Assembly: GCA_900544945.1 (NCBI GenBank)
Contig: UQXG01000026.1
Location: 1 to 18,928 of the forward strand
Length of the DNA stretch: 18,928 bases
From: an uncultured Eubacteriales bacterium
Lineage (GTDB): Bacteria > Bacillota > Clostridia > Oscillospirales > Oscillospiraceae
Direction of reading: 5' to 3'
Positions within the stretch are counted from its first letter, which is position 1. Each line of letters opens with the position of its first letter. The notes beneath the pieces are model-generated. The model worked only from the letters and a program-made list of their open reading frames with translations, was not told where the DNA came from and did no database searches. The translations under genes and the position numbers were made by a program. Below are positions 6,651 through 13,313 of the stretch, piece by piece.

Positions 6651-6695
6651 GTGGGACTGTCGCAAATCATTTTGCGGCAGTCCCACTTTCTTTTT
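6651..6695 (+). terminator. Terminator of the glg operon
   Basis: GTGGGACTG.CGCAAA pairs with TTTTGCG.CAGTCCCAC (6651-6686) with one internal mismatch and a short loop, followed by TTTCTTTTT. It lies 26 nt after the glgA stop. Typical Rho-independent terminator. Confidence 0.88.
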
Positions 6696-6701
6696 GAACA
6701 T

Positions 6702-6721
6702 TTTCCGCTCAAAAGCGGAAA
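6702..6721. promoter_or_regulatory. Palindrome upstream of the BMP operon promoter
   Basis: TTTCCGCT and AGCGGAAA form an 8-bp inverted repeat around CAAA, ending 4 bp before the -35 box at 6726. Position and symmetry fit an operator for a dimeric regulator, but nothing in the window identifies one. Confidence 0.35.
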
Positions 6722-6725
6722 TGGA

Positions 6726-6754
6726 TTGAAAAAATGCGTAAAATGAGATATGAT
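6726..6754 (+). promoter_or_regulatory. Promoter of the BMP-dap operon
   Basis: TTGAAA (6726-6731), a 17-nt spacer and TATGAT (6749-6754), about 45 bp before the start codon at 6799. No other convincing promoter was seen before dapF, because the gaps between the six genes are at most about 16 bp. Confidence 0.75.
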
Positions 6755-6798
6755 ATAGAATACATAAGGAAGTCAATCCGGAACAACAGGAGGCTGCC

Positions 6799-8778
6799 AT
6801 GAATATCCAATTTGCAACCGATGAATACAACCAGGCACTGCGGGCCGGACAGAAGGAATTCCGGGAGCTGACCGCCGCCGGTCAACCCACCCATCCGGCG
6901 GTTCTGGACGAGCTGCTGCCGGAAAACGGTGCCCACACGGTGGTGGACGTAGGGCTCATAGAGATTCCCTCCGAGCGGATTATCGGTACCAAATCCGCCG
7001 GGCGAATCGCCGCCTTTACCCCCTCTTTCCACCCGCTGCTGGATCCCAAGTCGGAATTTGCCGCCAAGTGGATCAACCTGTGCGCCGCCCATCTGGGAGA
7101 AACCGGCATCACCGACCCCATTGTCTGCTACGAATACCTGGGCAATTTCTACGTCCAGGAGGGGAACAAGCGGGTCAGCGTCCTGCGCTGCTTCGGTGCT
7201 CCCCGGATTCCCGGACAGGTGCGCCGGGTCATGCCCGCCCCCTCGGAGGATCCCCGAATCCGGGCCTACTACGAATTTCTGGACTTTTACAAGGTATCCC
7301 ATCTGTACACCATCCAGTTCCGCCGTCCGGGGGACTACGCCAAGCTTCTGGGCTACCTGGGCAAGAAGGGGGACGAGGTTTGGACCGAGGACGAGCGGCG
7401 TACCTTCAACGCCTACTTCCACTATTTCCGGGACGCGTTTCTCTCCCTGAACACCCGGCAGGAGGACGTGCTCCCCTGTGAGGCCCTGCTTCTGTGGCTG
7501 GCGCTGTACCCCTACAAGGATCTGGGTCGGCTCACCAACGGCGATCTGCGCAAGAGCATCGCCGATCTCTGGGAAGACATGGTTACCTCCTCCAAGGATG
7601 ACGGGGTGAAGGTGCAGACCAAGGCTGAGGACGAGACCAAGGCCAGCATCGTCAGCCGGCTGGTTTCCGGTATCGACGTGCTGCATGTGGCCCTTATCCA
7701 CCAGCTGAACCCGGCCCAGAGCGCCTGGGTGCTGGGTCATGAGGACGGCCGGAACCATATTGAGTCCGTCTTTGGTGATCGGATTCTGGTGCGCAGCTAT
7801 TACGATGCCAACACCACGGAGATCGCCGAGCAGAAGATCGAGCAGGCTGTGGCCGAAGGGGCCCAGGTGGTCTTCACCACCGCGCCTCCCCTGTGCACCG
7901 CCACCCTGAAGGCCGCGGTGAAATATCCCAAGGTTCGGTTCCTGAACTGCTCCGTGGATCAGGCCTATTCCAGCATCCGCACCTACTATGGGCGAATTTA
8001 TGAGGCCAAGTTCATCACCGGCGCCATTGCCGGTGCCATGGCGGGGGACGACCGGATCGGCTACATTGCCTCCTATCCCATCTTCGGCGTGCCCGCTTCC
8101 ATCAACGCCTTCGCCCTGGGTGCCCAGATGACCAATCCCCGGGCCCAGATCGAGCTGCGCTGGTCCTGCGTGGCCGGAATGCCCCAGGCGGATTTCCTGG
8201 CCGACGGCATCCGGGTGGTATCCAACCGGGACACCCCCACAAAGTCGAAAATGTACCTGGATTTTTGCAGCTACGGCACTTATCTCATGGACAGTCGGGG
8301 CGATCTGGTGCCCCTGGCAAGTCCCGTGTGGGTCTGGGGCAAGTTCTATGAGTTCGTCATCCGCAGCATCCTCTCCGGGGGCTGGAAGCGGGACAAGGCG
8401 GACACCACCGCCCTGAACTACTGGCTGGGCATGGACAGCGGTGTCATCGGCGTTGGCCTGTCTGACAAGCTTCCGGAGGGTGTCCGTCAGCTGGCAAACC
8501 TGCTGAAAACCGGCATGGAGCAGGGCTTCATCGATCCCTTCGCCCGCAAGATCATCGCCCAGGACGGAACCGTGAAAAACGACGGCACCAAGCGTTTTAC
8601 TCCCACGGAGGTGCTGCATATGGACTGGCTTTGCAGCAACATCGCCGGCTCCATCCCGCCCTTTGAGGATATTCTTCCCGTCTCCCAGCGGATGGTGCGC
8701 CAGCTGGGCATTTACCGGGATTCTATCCCGCCGGAAAAGGAGGCCCCGAGCCATGAAGATACTGGCCATCTCCGATGA
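6799..8778 (+). CDS. ParB/sulfiredoxin-like domain fused to BMP (PnrA-like) ligand-binding domain
   Basis: The 659-residue protein has no signal peptide or lipobox, so it should be cytoplasmic. Residues about 45-150 resemble the ParB/sulfiredoxin fold: a DVGLIEIPSERIIGT strand region and then YEYLGNFYVQEGNKRVSVLR (113-128 region) with the GN(K/H)R box and IPGQVRRVMP. A helical region (about 150-290) follows. From D293 (DVLHVALIHQLNPAQSAWVLGHEDGRNHIE) to about 615 it matches BMP-family nucleoside-binding lipoproteins such as PnrA, including FTTAPP, FLNCSVDQAYSSIRTYYGRIYEAKFITGAIAG and GIRVVSNRD. In normal transporters that domain is extracytoplasmic; here it is probably an intracellular ligand sensor. 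AGGAGG precedes the ATG. Its 3' end overlaps the next gene by 26 bp. Domain calls are by eye; the ligand and the role are unknown. Confidence 0.75.
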   Translation: MNIQFATDEYNQALRAGQKEFRELTAAGQPTHPAVLDELLPENGAHTVVDVGLIEIPSERIIGTKSAGRIAAFTPSFHPLLDPKSEFAAKWINLCAAHLGETGITDPIVCYEYLGNFYVQEGNKRVSVLRCFGAPRIPGQVRRVMPAPSEDPRIRAYYEFLDFYKVSHLYTIQFRRPGDYAKLLGYLGKKGDEVWTEDERRTFNAYFHYFRDAFLSLNTRQEDVLPCEALLLWLALYPYKDLGRLTNGDLRKSIADLWEDMVTSSKDDGVKVQTKAEDETKASIVSRLVSGIDVLHVALIHQLNPAQSAWVLGHEDGRNHIESVFGDRILVRSYYDANTTEIAEQKIEQAVAEGAQVVFTTAPPLCTATLKAAVKYPKVRFLNCSVDQAYSSIRTYYGRIYEAKFITGAIAGAMAGDDRIGYIASYPIFGVPASINAFALGAQMTNPRAQIELRWSCVAGMPQADFLADGIRVVSNRDTPTKSKMYLDFCSYGTYLMDSRGDLVPLASPVWVWGKFYEFVIRSILSGGWKRDKADTTALNYWLGMDSGVIGVGLSDKLPEGVRQLANLLKTGMEQGFIDPFARKIIAQDGTVKNDGTKRFTPTEVLHMDWLCSNIAGSIPPFEDILPVSQRMVRQLGIYRDSIPPEKEAPSHEDTGHLR

Positions 8779-9433
8779 GGAATGCCCTGCCCTCTGGGAT
8801 TACTACACCCCGGGCAGGCTCAGCGGCTACGACCTGATTCTGTCCTGCGGAGATTTGAAGGCCAGCTATCTGAGCTTTCTTGTCACCATGGCGAAGTGCC
8901 CGGTGCTGTATGTCCACGGCAATCACGACACAAGCTATGACCGACATCCGCCGGAGGGCTGCGACTGCATCGACGACCACATCGTGGTCTACAACGGCAT
9001 CCGCATTCTGGGACTGGGGGGCTGCCGCCGGTATCACCCCGGTGCCCATCAGTACACCGAGCGGGAAATGCACCGCCGGATTCAAAAGCTCTCCTGGAAG
9101 CTGAAGCGGCTGGGCGGTGTGGACATTGTGGTCACCCACGCACCACCGGCAGGCTTGGGAGACGCGGAGGATCCGGCTCACTGGGGCTTTGAGGCTCTGG
9201 TGAAGCTGCTGGATGAATATCACCCTGCCTACCTGGTGCACGGCCACGTCCATACCTCCTATGACCATCGGCTGCCCCGGGAGATTCAATACCAGGACAC
9301 CAAAATACTCAACGCTTGCCAGAGGTATGTCTTTGAGATTCCCGACCGGGAAATTCCCCTGAAGCAGATGTATCAGGTGATTTACAAAACCCGCAGACCG
9401 GCAGAGTCTCATACCAGCATGATTCTGCGCTGA
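8753..9433 (+). CDS. Calcineurin-like metallophosphoesterase
   Basis: A 226-residue dinuclear metal phosphoesterase, cytoplasmic. Motifs in order are SDEE (residues 7-10), CGDL (32-35), GNHD (56-59), VTHAPP (127-132) and HGHVH (163-167). The first motif, normally DxH, reads DxE, so Glu would replace the usual His ligand; related clostridial proteins also look like this. The longer open frame starting at 8663 is not used: AAGGAGG is placed 9 nt before the ATG at 8753 and homology begins at MKILAISD. The gene overlaps the ParB/BMP fusion by 26 bp, suggesting coupled translation. The substrate is unknown; a nucleotide or phosphodiester is possible given the nucleoside-binding neighbour, but that is inference. 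Confidence 0.88.
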   Translation: MKILAISDEECPALWDYYTPGRLSGYDLILSCGDLKASYLSFLVTMAKCPVLYVHGNHDTSYDRHPPEGCDCIDDHIVVYNGIRILGLGGCRRYHPGAHQYTEREMHRRIQKLSWKLKRLGGVDIVVTHAPPAGLGDAEDPAHWGFEALVKLLDEYHPAYLVHGHVHTSYDHRLPREIQYQDTKILNACQRYVFEIPDREIPLKQMYQVIYKTRRPAESHTSMILR

Positions 9434-9448
9434 AAGGAACGGGGCCCT

Positions 9449-10096
9449 ATGTTTACCGGCTTTACCCCTGAAACCATGGATTTCCTCTGGGGAATCCGCA
9501 TGAACAACAACCGGGACTGGTTCACCCAGCACAAGGGTGACTACGTCCGCACCCTGTACGAGCCTATGAAGGAGCTGGGTCAGGCGGTATTCCAGCCCTT
9601 TCTGGAGCGCCCCGGAAACCTGCTGAAGGTCAGCCGCATCTACCGGGATGCCCGGATGCACCCGCCCACCCCCTACAAGGAAAGTCTGTGGCTGTGCATC
9701 CGCCGGGACGTGGACTGGTGGGCGGAGAACCCCTGCCTGTACTTCGAGCTGAATCCCGAGGGAGCCAACTATGGCTTCTTCTACTGGAAGCCCCGGACGT
9801 CGATGCTGGAGGATTTCCGCCGGAACATTTCCGCAAAGCCCGACGACTTTCTGAAGTTGATTTCCGACACCGAGGCCGCCGTAGGCCAGCCCGTCACGGC
9901 CGAGTGCTACAAGCGGCCAAAGCCCACGGACAATCCGGCGCTTATCCCCTACTTCGCCTGGAAGGGGCAGATCGGCTGCACCCGGGAAATCGCCCCCGGC
10001 GACAGGCTGTTCGGCCCTCAGCTGGAAGCCGAGGTTTCCGGCTTCTTTGAGGCCCTGACCCCGCTGTACGAATATTTCAATCAATTCACCCTGTGA
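9449..10096 (+). CDS. DUF2461 (TIGR02453-like) protein
   Basis: The 215 residues match the DUF2461 family. They start with FTGFTPETMDFLWGIRMNNNRDWFTQHKGDY (an F-L-NN--WF pattern) and contain KVSRIYRDARMHPPTPYKESLWLCIRR, in which the RIYRD.R segment is the family hallmark, then a Tyr/Phe/Trp-rich YGFFYWKPRTSMLEDFR. No membrane segment or signal peptide. The biochemical role of the family is not established. It sits 15 bp after the phosphoesterase and 16 bp before dapA on the same strand, so it is probably cotranscribed with both. A GAAAGGA site precedes the ATG by about 10 nt. Confidence 0.85.
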   Translation: MFTGFTPETMDFLWGIRMNNNRDWFTQHKGDYVRTLYEPMKELGQAVFQPFLERPGNLLKVSRIYRDARMHPPTPYKESLWLCIRRDVDWWAENPCLYFELNPEGANYGFFYWKPRTSMLEDFRRNISAKPDDFLKLISDTEAAVGQPVTAECYKRPKPTDNPALIPYFAWKGQIGCTREIAPGDRLFGPQLEAEVSGFFEALTPLYEYFNQFTL

Positions 10097-10112
10097 CACT
10101 TGGAGAAACGCT

Positions 10113-11003
10113 ATGAAAAACACGATTTTTACCGGAATGGCCACTGCCATCGTCACCCCCATGCACACCGACGGTTCCATCGACTATGAGGCTCTGGGCC
10201 GCTTTGTGGAATTCCAGATCGACTCCGGCATCAACGGCCTGGTAGTCATGGGCACCACCGGCGAAAACGCCACCATCGAGCCGGAGGATCAGAAGAAGGT
10301 CATCGCCTACACCGTAGAGAAGGTGGCCGGACGGGTTCCCGTCATCGCCGGTACCGGCACCAACAACACCGAGCACGTTTTGCACAACACCCGCAACGCC
10401 TGTCAGGTGGGGGCGGATGCCATTCTGGTGGTCACTCCCTACTACAATAAGGCCACCCAGAACGGTCTTGTCACCCATTTCACCGCCGTGGCTGACGAGA
10501 GCACCCTGCCCGTCATTCTCTACAATGTGCCCAGCCGTACCGGCTGCAATCTGCTGCCCAAGACCGTGGCGAAGCTTTCCGAGCATCCCAACATTGCCGC
10601 CATCAAGGAAGCCACCGGAAGCCTGGCTCAGATGATTGAAATCATGCACCTGTGCGGGGACAAAATTGACGTCTACTCCGGCGAGGACGGGCTCACCGTG
10701 CCCATGATGGCCATGGGAGCCAAGGGCACCATCAGCGTGCTCAGCAACGTGGCCCCCCGGCAGTCCGTGGCCATGACCGATGCCTGCCTGCGGGGAGACT
10801 ACGCCGCCGCGGCGAAAATGCAGTGTGATCTGCTGCCGCTGATCAACGCCCTGTTCAGCGAGGTCAACCCCATTCCCGCAAAGGCCGCCACCGCCGCCAT
10901 GGGCTTCGGCGCGGATGCGCTGCGCCTGCCTCTGACTTCCATGGAAGAGCAGAATCGGGCGGTGCTCTTCGCGGAAATGAGAAAGCTGGGGATTGCCGTA
11001 TGA
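10113..11003 (+). CDS. dapA: 4-hydroxy-tetrahydrodipicolinate synthase
   Basis: Condenses pyruvate with L-aspartate semialdehyde, the first committed step to diaminopimelate and lysine. A (beta/alpha)8 barrel of 296 residues, the usual length. Visible active-site parts are GTTGE (47-51, the Thr pair), the YY at 110-111, the catalytic Tyr Y137 in ILYNVPSRT and the Schiff-base Lys K165 in AAIKEATG. The ATG at 10113 is preceded by TTGGAGAAA. The stop overlaps the dapB start (ATGA), so dapA and dapB are coupled. No lysine riboswitch was recognised; the gene depends on the upstream operon promoter or on an unseen one inside DUF2461. Confidence 0.97.
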   Translation: MKNTIFTGMATAIVTPMHTDGSIDYEALGRFVEFQIDSGINGLVVMGTTGENATIEPEDQKKVIAYTVEKVAGRVPVIAGTGTNNTEHVLHNTRNACQVGADAILVVTPYYNKATQNGLVTHFTAVADESTLPVILYNVPSRTGCNLLPKTVAKLSEHPNIAAIKEATGSLAQMIEIMHLCGDKIDVYSGEDGLTVPMMAMGAKGTISVLSNVAPRQSVAMTDACLRGDYAAAAKMQCDLLPLINALFSEVNPIPAKAATAAMGFGADALRLPLTSMEEQNRAVLFAEMRKLGIAV

Positions 11004-11722
11004 GAGCGGTCATCTGCGGTGCCAACGGCGCCATGGGCACTCTGCTGTGCGGCATTCTGAAAGAGGAAGTGGTAGGTCGGGTCAGCATTGACGGAAGAAA
11101 CGGAGCCGCCAGAACCTTTGACGAACTGGGAATCCTGGATGCGGATATGGTCATTGATTTTTCCCACCACACCGCCATTTCCTCCGTGCTGGAATACGCG
11201 AAGAAAATCCGGGCGGCTGCCGTCATCGGCACCACCGGCCACACCGAGGAAGAGAAGGCTCTGATTTTTGCCGCCGCCAAGGAAATTCCCGTATTCTACA
11301 GCGGCAATATGAGCCTGGGCATTGCGGTGCTCTGCCGCCTGGCAAAAGACGCCGCCCGGTATTTCCCCGACGCGGACATTGAAATTGTGGAGGCTCACCA
11401 CAATCGGAAGGTGGATGCCCCCAGCGGCACGGCGCTGATGCTGTTGGGCGCCATCAAGGAGGTGCGGCCCAACGCCTGGGCCAACTGCGGCCGCTCCGGC
11501 GAGGGCAAACGAACCAAGGAGGAAATCGGCATTTCCGCCCTGCGCATGGGAAGCGTGGTGGGAATGCACGAGGTGATTCTTCACACCGGCACCCAGCAGC
11601 TGACCCTGCGGCATGAGGCCGTCACCCGAGCCATGCTGGCAGACGGTGCGGTGGATGCCGCCCGATTCCTGCTGGGCAAGCCCGTGGGGCTTTACAACAT
11701 GGAAAGCATTCTGAACCAGTAA
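11000..11722 (+). CDS. dapB: 4-hydroxy-tetrahydrodipicolinate reductase
   Basis: NAD(P)H-dependent reduction of the DapA product to tetrahydrodipicolinate. A 240-residue compact version. The dinucleotide-binding loop is GANGAMG (7-13), followed by GTTGHT (77-82), SGNMSLG (101-107) and the substrate/catalytic EAHHNRKVDAPSGTA motif at 131-145, with H133/H134 and K137. It overlaps dapA by 4 bp (ATGA) and is followed after 13 bp by dapF, whose ribosome site AAAGGAG begins right at the dapB stop. Confidence 0.97.
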   Translation: MRAVICGANGAMGTLLCGILKEEVVGRVSIDGRNGAARTFDELGILDADMVIDFSHHTAISSVLEYAKKIRAAAVIGTTGHTEEEKALIFAAAKEIPVFYSGNMSLGIAVLCRLAKDAARYFPDADIEIVEAHHNRKVDAPSGTALMLLGAIKEVRPNAWANCGRSGEGKRTKEEIGISALRMGSVVGMHEVILHTGTQQLTLRHEAVTRAMLADGAVDAARFLLGKPVGLYNMESILNQ

Positions 11723-11735
11723 AGGAGCGAAAACC

Positions 11736-12512
11736 ATGCAAGTAACCTATATGAACGGCGCGGGCAATGATTTCATGGTCATGGATGCCCGGGGACAGCA
11801 GCCGGACTTTGCCAAGCTGGCCGTCGAGTTATGTAAACTCACCAACGCCGATGGCTTTATGGCAGTGGATGATTCCGAGAAAGCCGATTTCCGGCTCCAT
11901 TTTTACAATGCCGACGGCTCCCGTGGCGAAATGTGCGGCAACGGTGCCCGGTGCATCTGCCGCTACGCTTATGACCACGGCATTGCCGGAAAGACCATGG
12001 TGGTGGAAACCGATGCCGGCCTGGTGCCGGGGGAGCGGCTGGACGAAAACACCTACCGGGTGCAGCTGAATAATCCCGGCGTTCTGGATTTGCACCGGAA
12101 GGGCGACATTGCCTATGTGGAGCTGGGAAATCCCGGCGTGCCCCACGCCGTAGCTGCGTACAAAGGCGACCTGTGGGCGGATGCGGATTCTCTCCGGGAG
12201 GAAATGCGGGCTCTGCGCTTTGACCCGGCATTCCCCAAGGGAGCCAATGTAAATTACTACCAGCCTCTGGAACCGGGTGTGGTGCGGATTCTCACCTTCG
12301 AGCGGGGTGTGGAGGACTTTACCCTGGCCTGCGGCACCGGCGGCGGCTCCGTGGCCTGTGTGCTGTGGCTGGAAGGGAAGCTTCCCGAGAGCACCCTTAC
12401 CGCCCATAGCCGTGGGGGCACCCTGAAATACACCGTCTCCGGCGGGAACGGTGTCGTTACCTCCCTTCTGCTGGAAGGCCCCACGGAAGTGGTTCGTACC
12501 TACGAAATTTAA
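11736..12512 (+). CDS. dapF: Diaminopimelate epimerase
   Basis: Converts LL- to meso-diaminopimelate, the precursor of lysine and of the peptidoglycan cross-link. The two proton-exchanging cysteines are C67 in GEMCGNGARC and C199 in FTLACGTG; MNGAGNDF near the N-terminus and ERGVEDFTLACGTGGG are family signatures. At 258 residues it is slightly shorter than typical. It ends the operon, 13 bp after dapB, with a terminator 14 bp downstream. The aminotransferase step between DapB and DapF (dapL or dapC/dapE) is not encoded in the window. Confidence 0.97.
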   Translation: MQVTYMNGAGNDFMVMDARGQQPDFAKLAVELCKLTNADGFMAVDDSEKADFRLHFYNADGSRGEMCGNGARCICRYAYDHGIAGKTMVVETDAGLVPGERLDENTYRVQLNNPGVLDLHRKGDIAYVELGNPGVPHAVAAYKGDLWADADSLREEMRALRFDPAFPKGANVNYYQPLEPGVVRILTFERGVEDFTLACGTGGGSVACVLWLEGKLPESTLTAHSRGGTLKYTVSGGNGVVTSLLLEGPTEVVRTYEI

Positions 12513-12525
12513 GCGCAAAAAGTAC

Positions 12526-12563
12526 GCCCAAGGCTGACGGTGTCAGCCTTGGGCATTTCTTTT
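12526..12563 (+). terminator. Terminator of the dap operon
   Basis: GCCCAAGGCTGA pairs perfectly with TCAGCCTTGGGC around CGGTG and is followed by ATTTCTTTT; the minus strand also has a T-run (ACTTTTTGC). It recurs in near-identical form at 12971-13010. Confidence 0.85.
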
Positions 12564-12611
12564 GAGATAGAATTTTTGAAAGATAGCGGAATCTACAGTT
12601 TATGCGTATCA

Positions 12612-12934
12612 TTGCGAACCAGTGTCGCAACACTGGTGTGGCAATCCGTAACCCCTGCCTTTCCTTTGGGTGGCGCTCCGCGCAGCGAATTCAACTCAAA
12701 CAATTGCCGGTGGCAATTGCACAATAATGTATAGATGCCCGCCGCAGCGGGCGTATGAGAACCACTTGCCTCTCCCTATGGGAGAGGTGCCCCTAGAAGG
12801 GGCGGAGAGGGCGTACTTACCCTCTCAGTCGGCTTCGCCGCCAGCTCCCCCTGAGGGGGAGCCAAGGAGAACGGATTGTGACCGGAGGGAATCCTTGGAA
12901 AGGGCCACACCAGCATTGCGACGCTGGTTCGCAA
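12612..12934. mobile_element. 323-bp composite palindromic element (MITE/REP-like)
   Basis: The ends 12612-12642 and 12904-12934 are 31-bp inverted repeats (TTGCGAACCAG..TCGCAA..CTGGTGTGGC) with four mismatches, each end itself folding around TCGCAA. Inside stand at least five hairpins: 12701-12719 (CAATTGCC/GGCAATTG), 12737-12752 (GCCCGC/GCGGGC), 12769-12787 (CCTCTCCC/GGGAGAGG), 12789-12803 (GCCCCT/AGGGGC) and 12844-12862 (GCTCCCCC/GGGGGAGC). There is no credible ORF. The pieces resemble palindromic intergenic repeats that I recall from gut Clostridia; that is recollection, not a search result. The rest of 12513-13021 holds only the two flanking terminators. Confidence 0.7.
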
Positions 12935-12970
12935 AAGCAACGTGTTTTTCGGATCTCTTTGACAAGTTAA

Positions 12971-13010
12971 CGCCCAAGGCTGACACCATCAGCCTTGGGC
13001 GTTTTCGTTT
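12971..13010. terminator. Second copy of the dap-type terminator hairpin
   Basis: CGCCCAAGGCTGA pairs perfectly with TCAGCCTTGGGCG around CACCA, followed on the plus strand by TTTTCGTTT. Apart from the loop it equals the hairpin at 12526-12554, and the loop is nearly its reverse complement, so it reads as an inverted copy. On the minus strand it lies 21 bp after the last gene of the exporter operon (stop 13022) and could end that operon, although only a weak T-run follows on that side. Confidence 0.7.
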
Positions 13011-13021
13011 ATTGAGCTTCC

Positions 13022-13303
13022 CTAGAAACGATACCCCGCTTCCAGCAGTCGGGTCAGAGCCTCATTGGCCTCTTCGTCAGTGAACAGGCCGGTAAAGCGT
13101 TTGTCGACCGCCAGAGCCTCCAGGCTCAGCTCCAGATGACCCTGCTTCCGCAGGTCATTGAACCCGTCGCTGAGCCGACGGCCGGCAAGAACACGCTTGG
13201 CCGTTTTCAGGGCTTCGCTATCCGCCACCGGGCGGATTCTCACGCCCAGCGCCGCCGCCTTTTCCCGGACAGCAGCCCAGGCGGCAATGAATTTTTCTTC
13301 CAT
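13022..13303 (-). CDS. Small hypothetical protein at the end of the exporter operon
   Basis: A 93-residue protein beginning MEEKFIAAWAAVREKAAALGV that I do not recognise. It is charged, mostly helical by composition, has no signal peptide or membrane segment, and ends ...TRLLEAGYRF. It starts 10 bp after the permease stop, with AAGGAG 6-7 nt before the ATG, so it belongs to the exporter transcript. Its base composition and codon use resemble the neighbours, supporting a real gene. It might be a cytoplasmic accessory of the exporter or an unrelated rider. Confidence 0.7.
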   Translation of the reverse strand: MEEKFIAAWAAVREKAAALGVRIRPVADSEALKTAKRVLAGRRLSDGFNDLRKQGHLELSLEALAVDKRFTGLFTDEEANEALTRLLEAGYRF

Positions 13304-13313
13304 GTTTCGCTCC

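Noticed and set aside
4913..6712. 600-codon minus-strand frame opposite glgD/glgA
   Set aside because: Shadow frame: composition is His/Gly/Val-rich in the way antisense GC-rich frames are, and glgA on the other strand is certain.
8663..8752. Upstream extension of the metallophosphoesterase
   Set aside because: The extra 30 residues are not family-like and AAGGAGG is spaced for the ATG at 8753.
6709..8769. 686-codon minus-strand frame opposite the ParB/BMP fusion
   Set aside because: Same antisense composition, no ribosome site and no motif; the plus frame carries clear family motifs.
10000..10112. Lysine riboswitch before dapA
   Set aside because: dapA follows the DUF2461 stop by 16 bp, with no room for a riboswitch and no lysine-element motifs seen.
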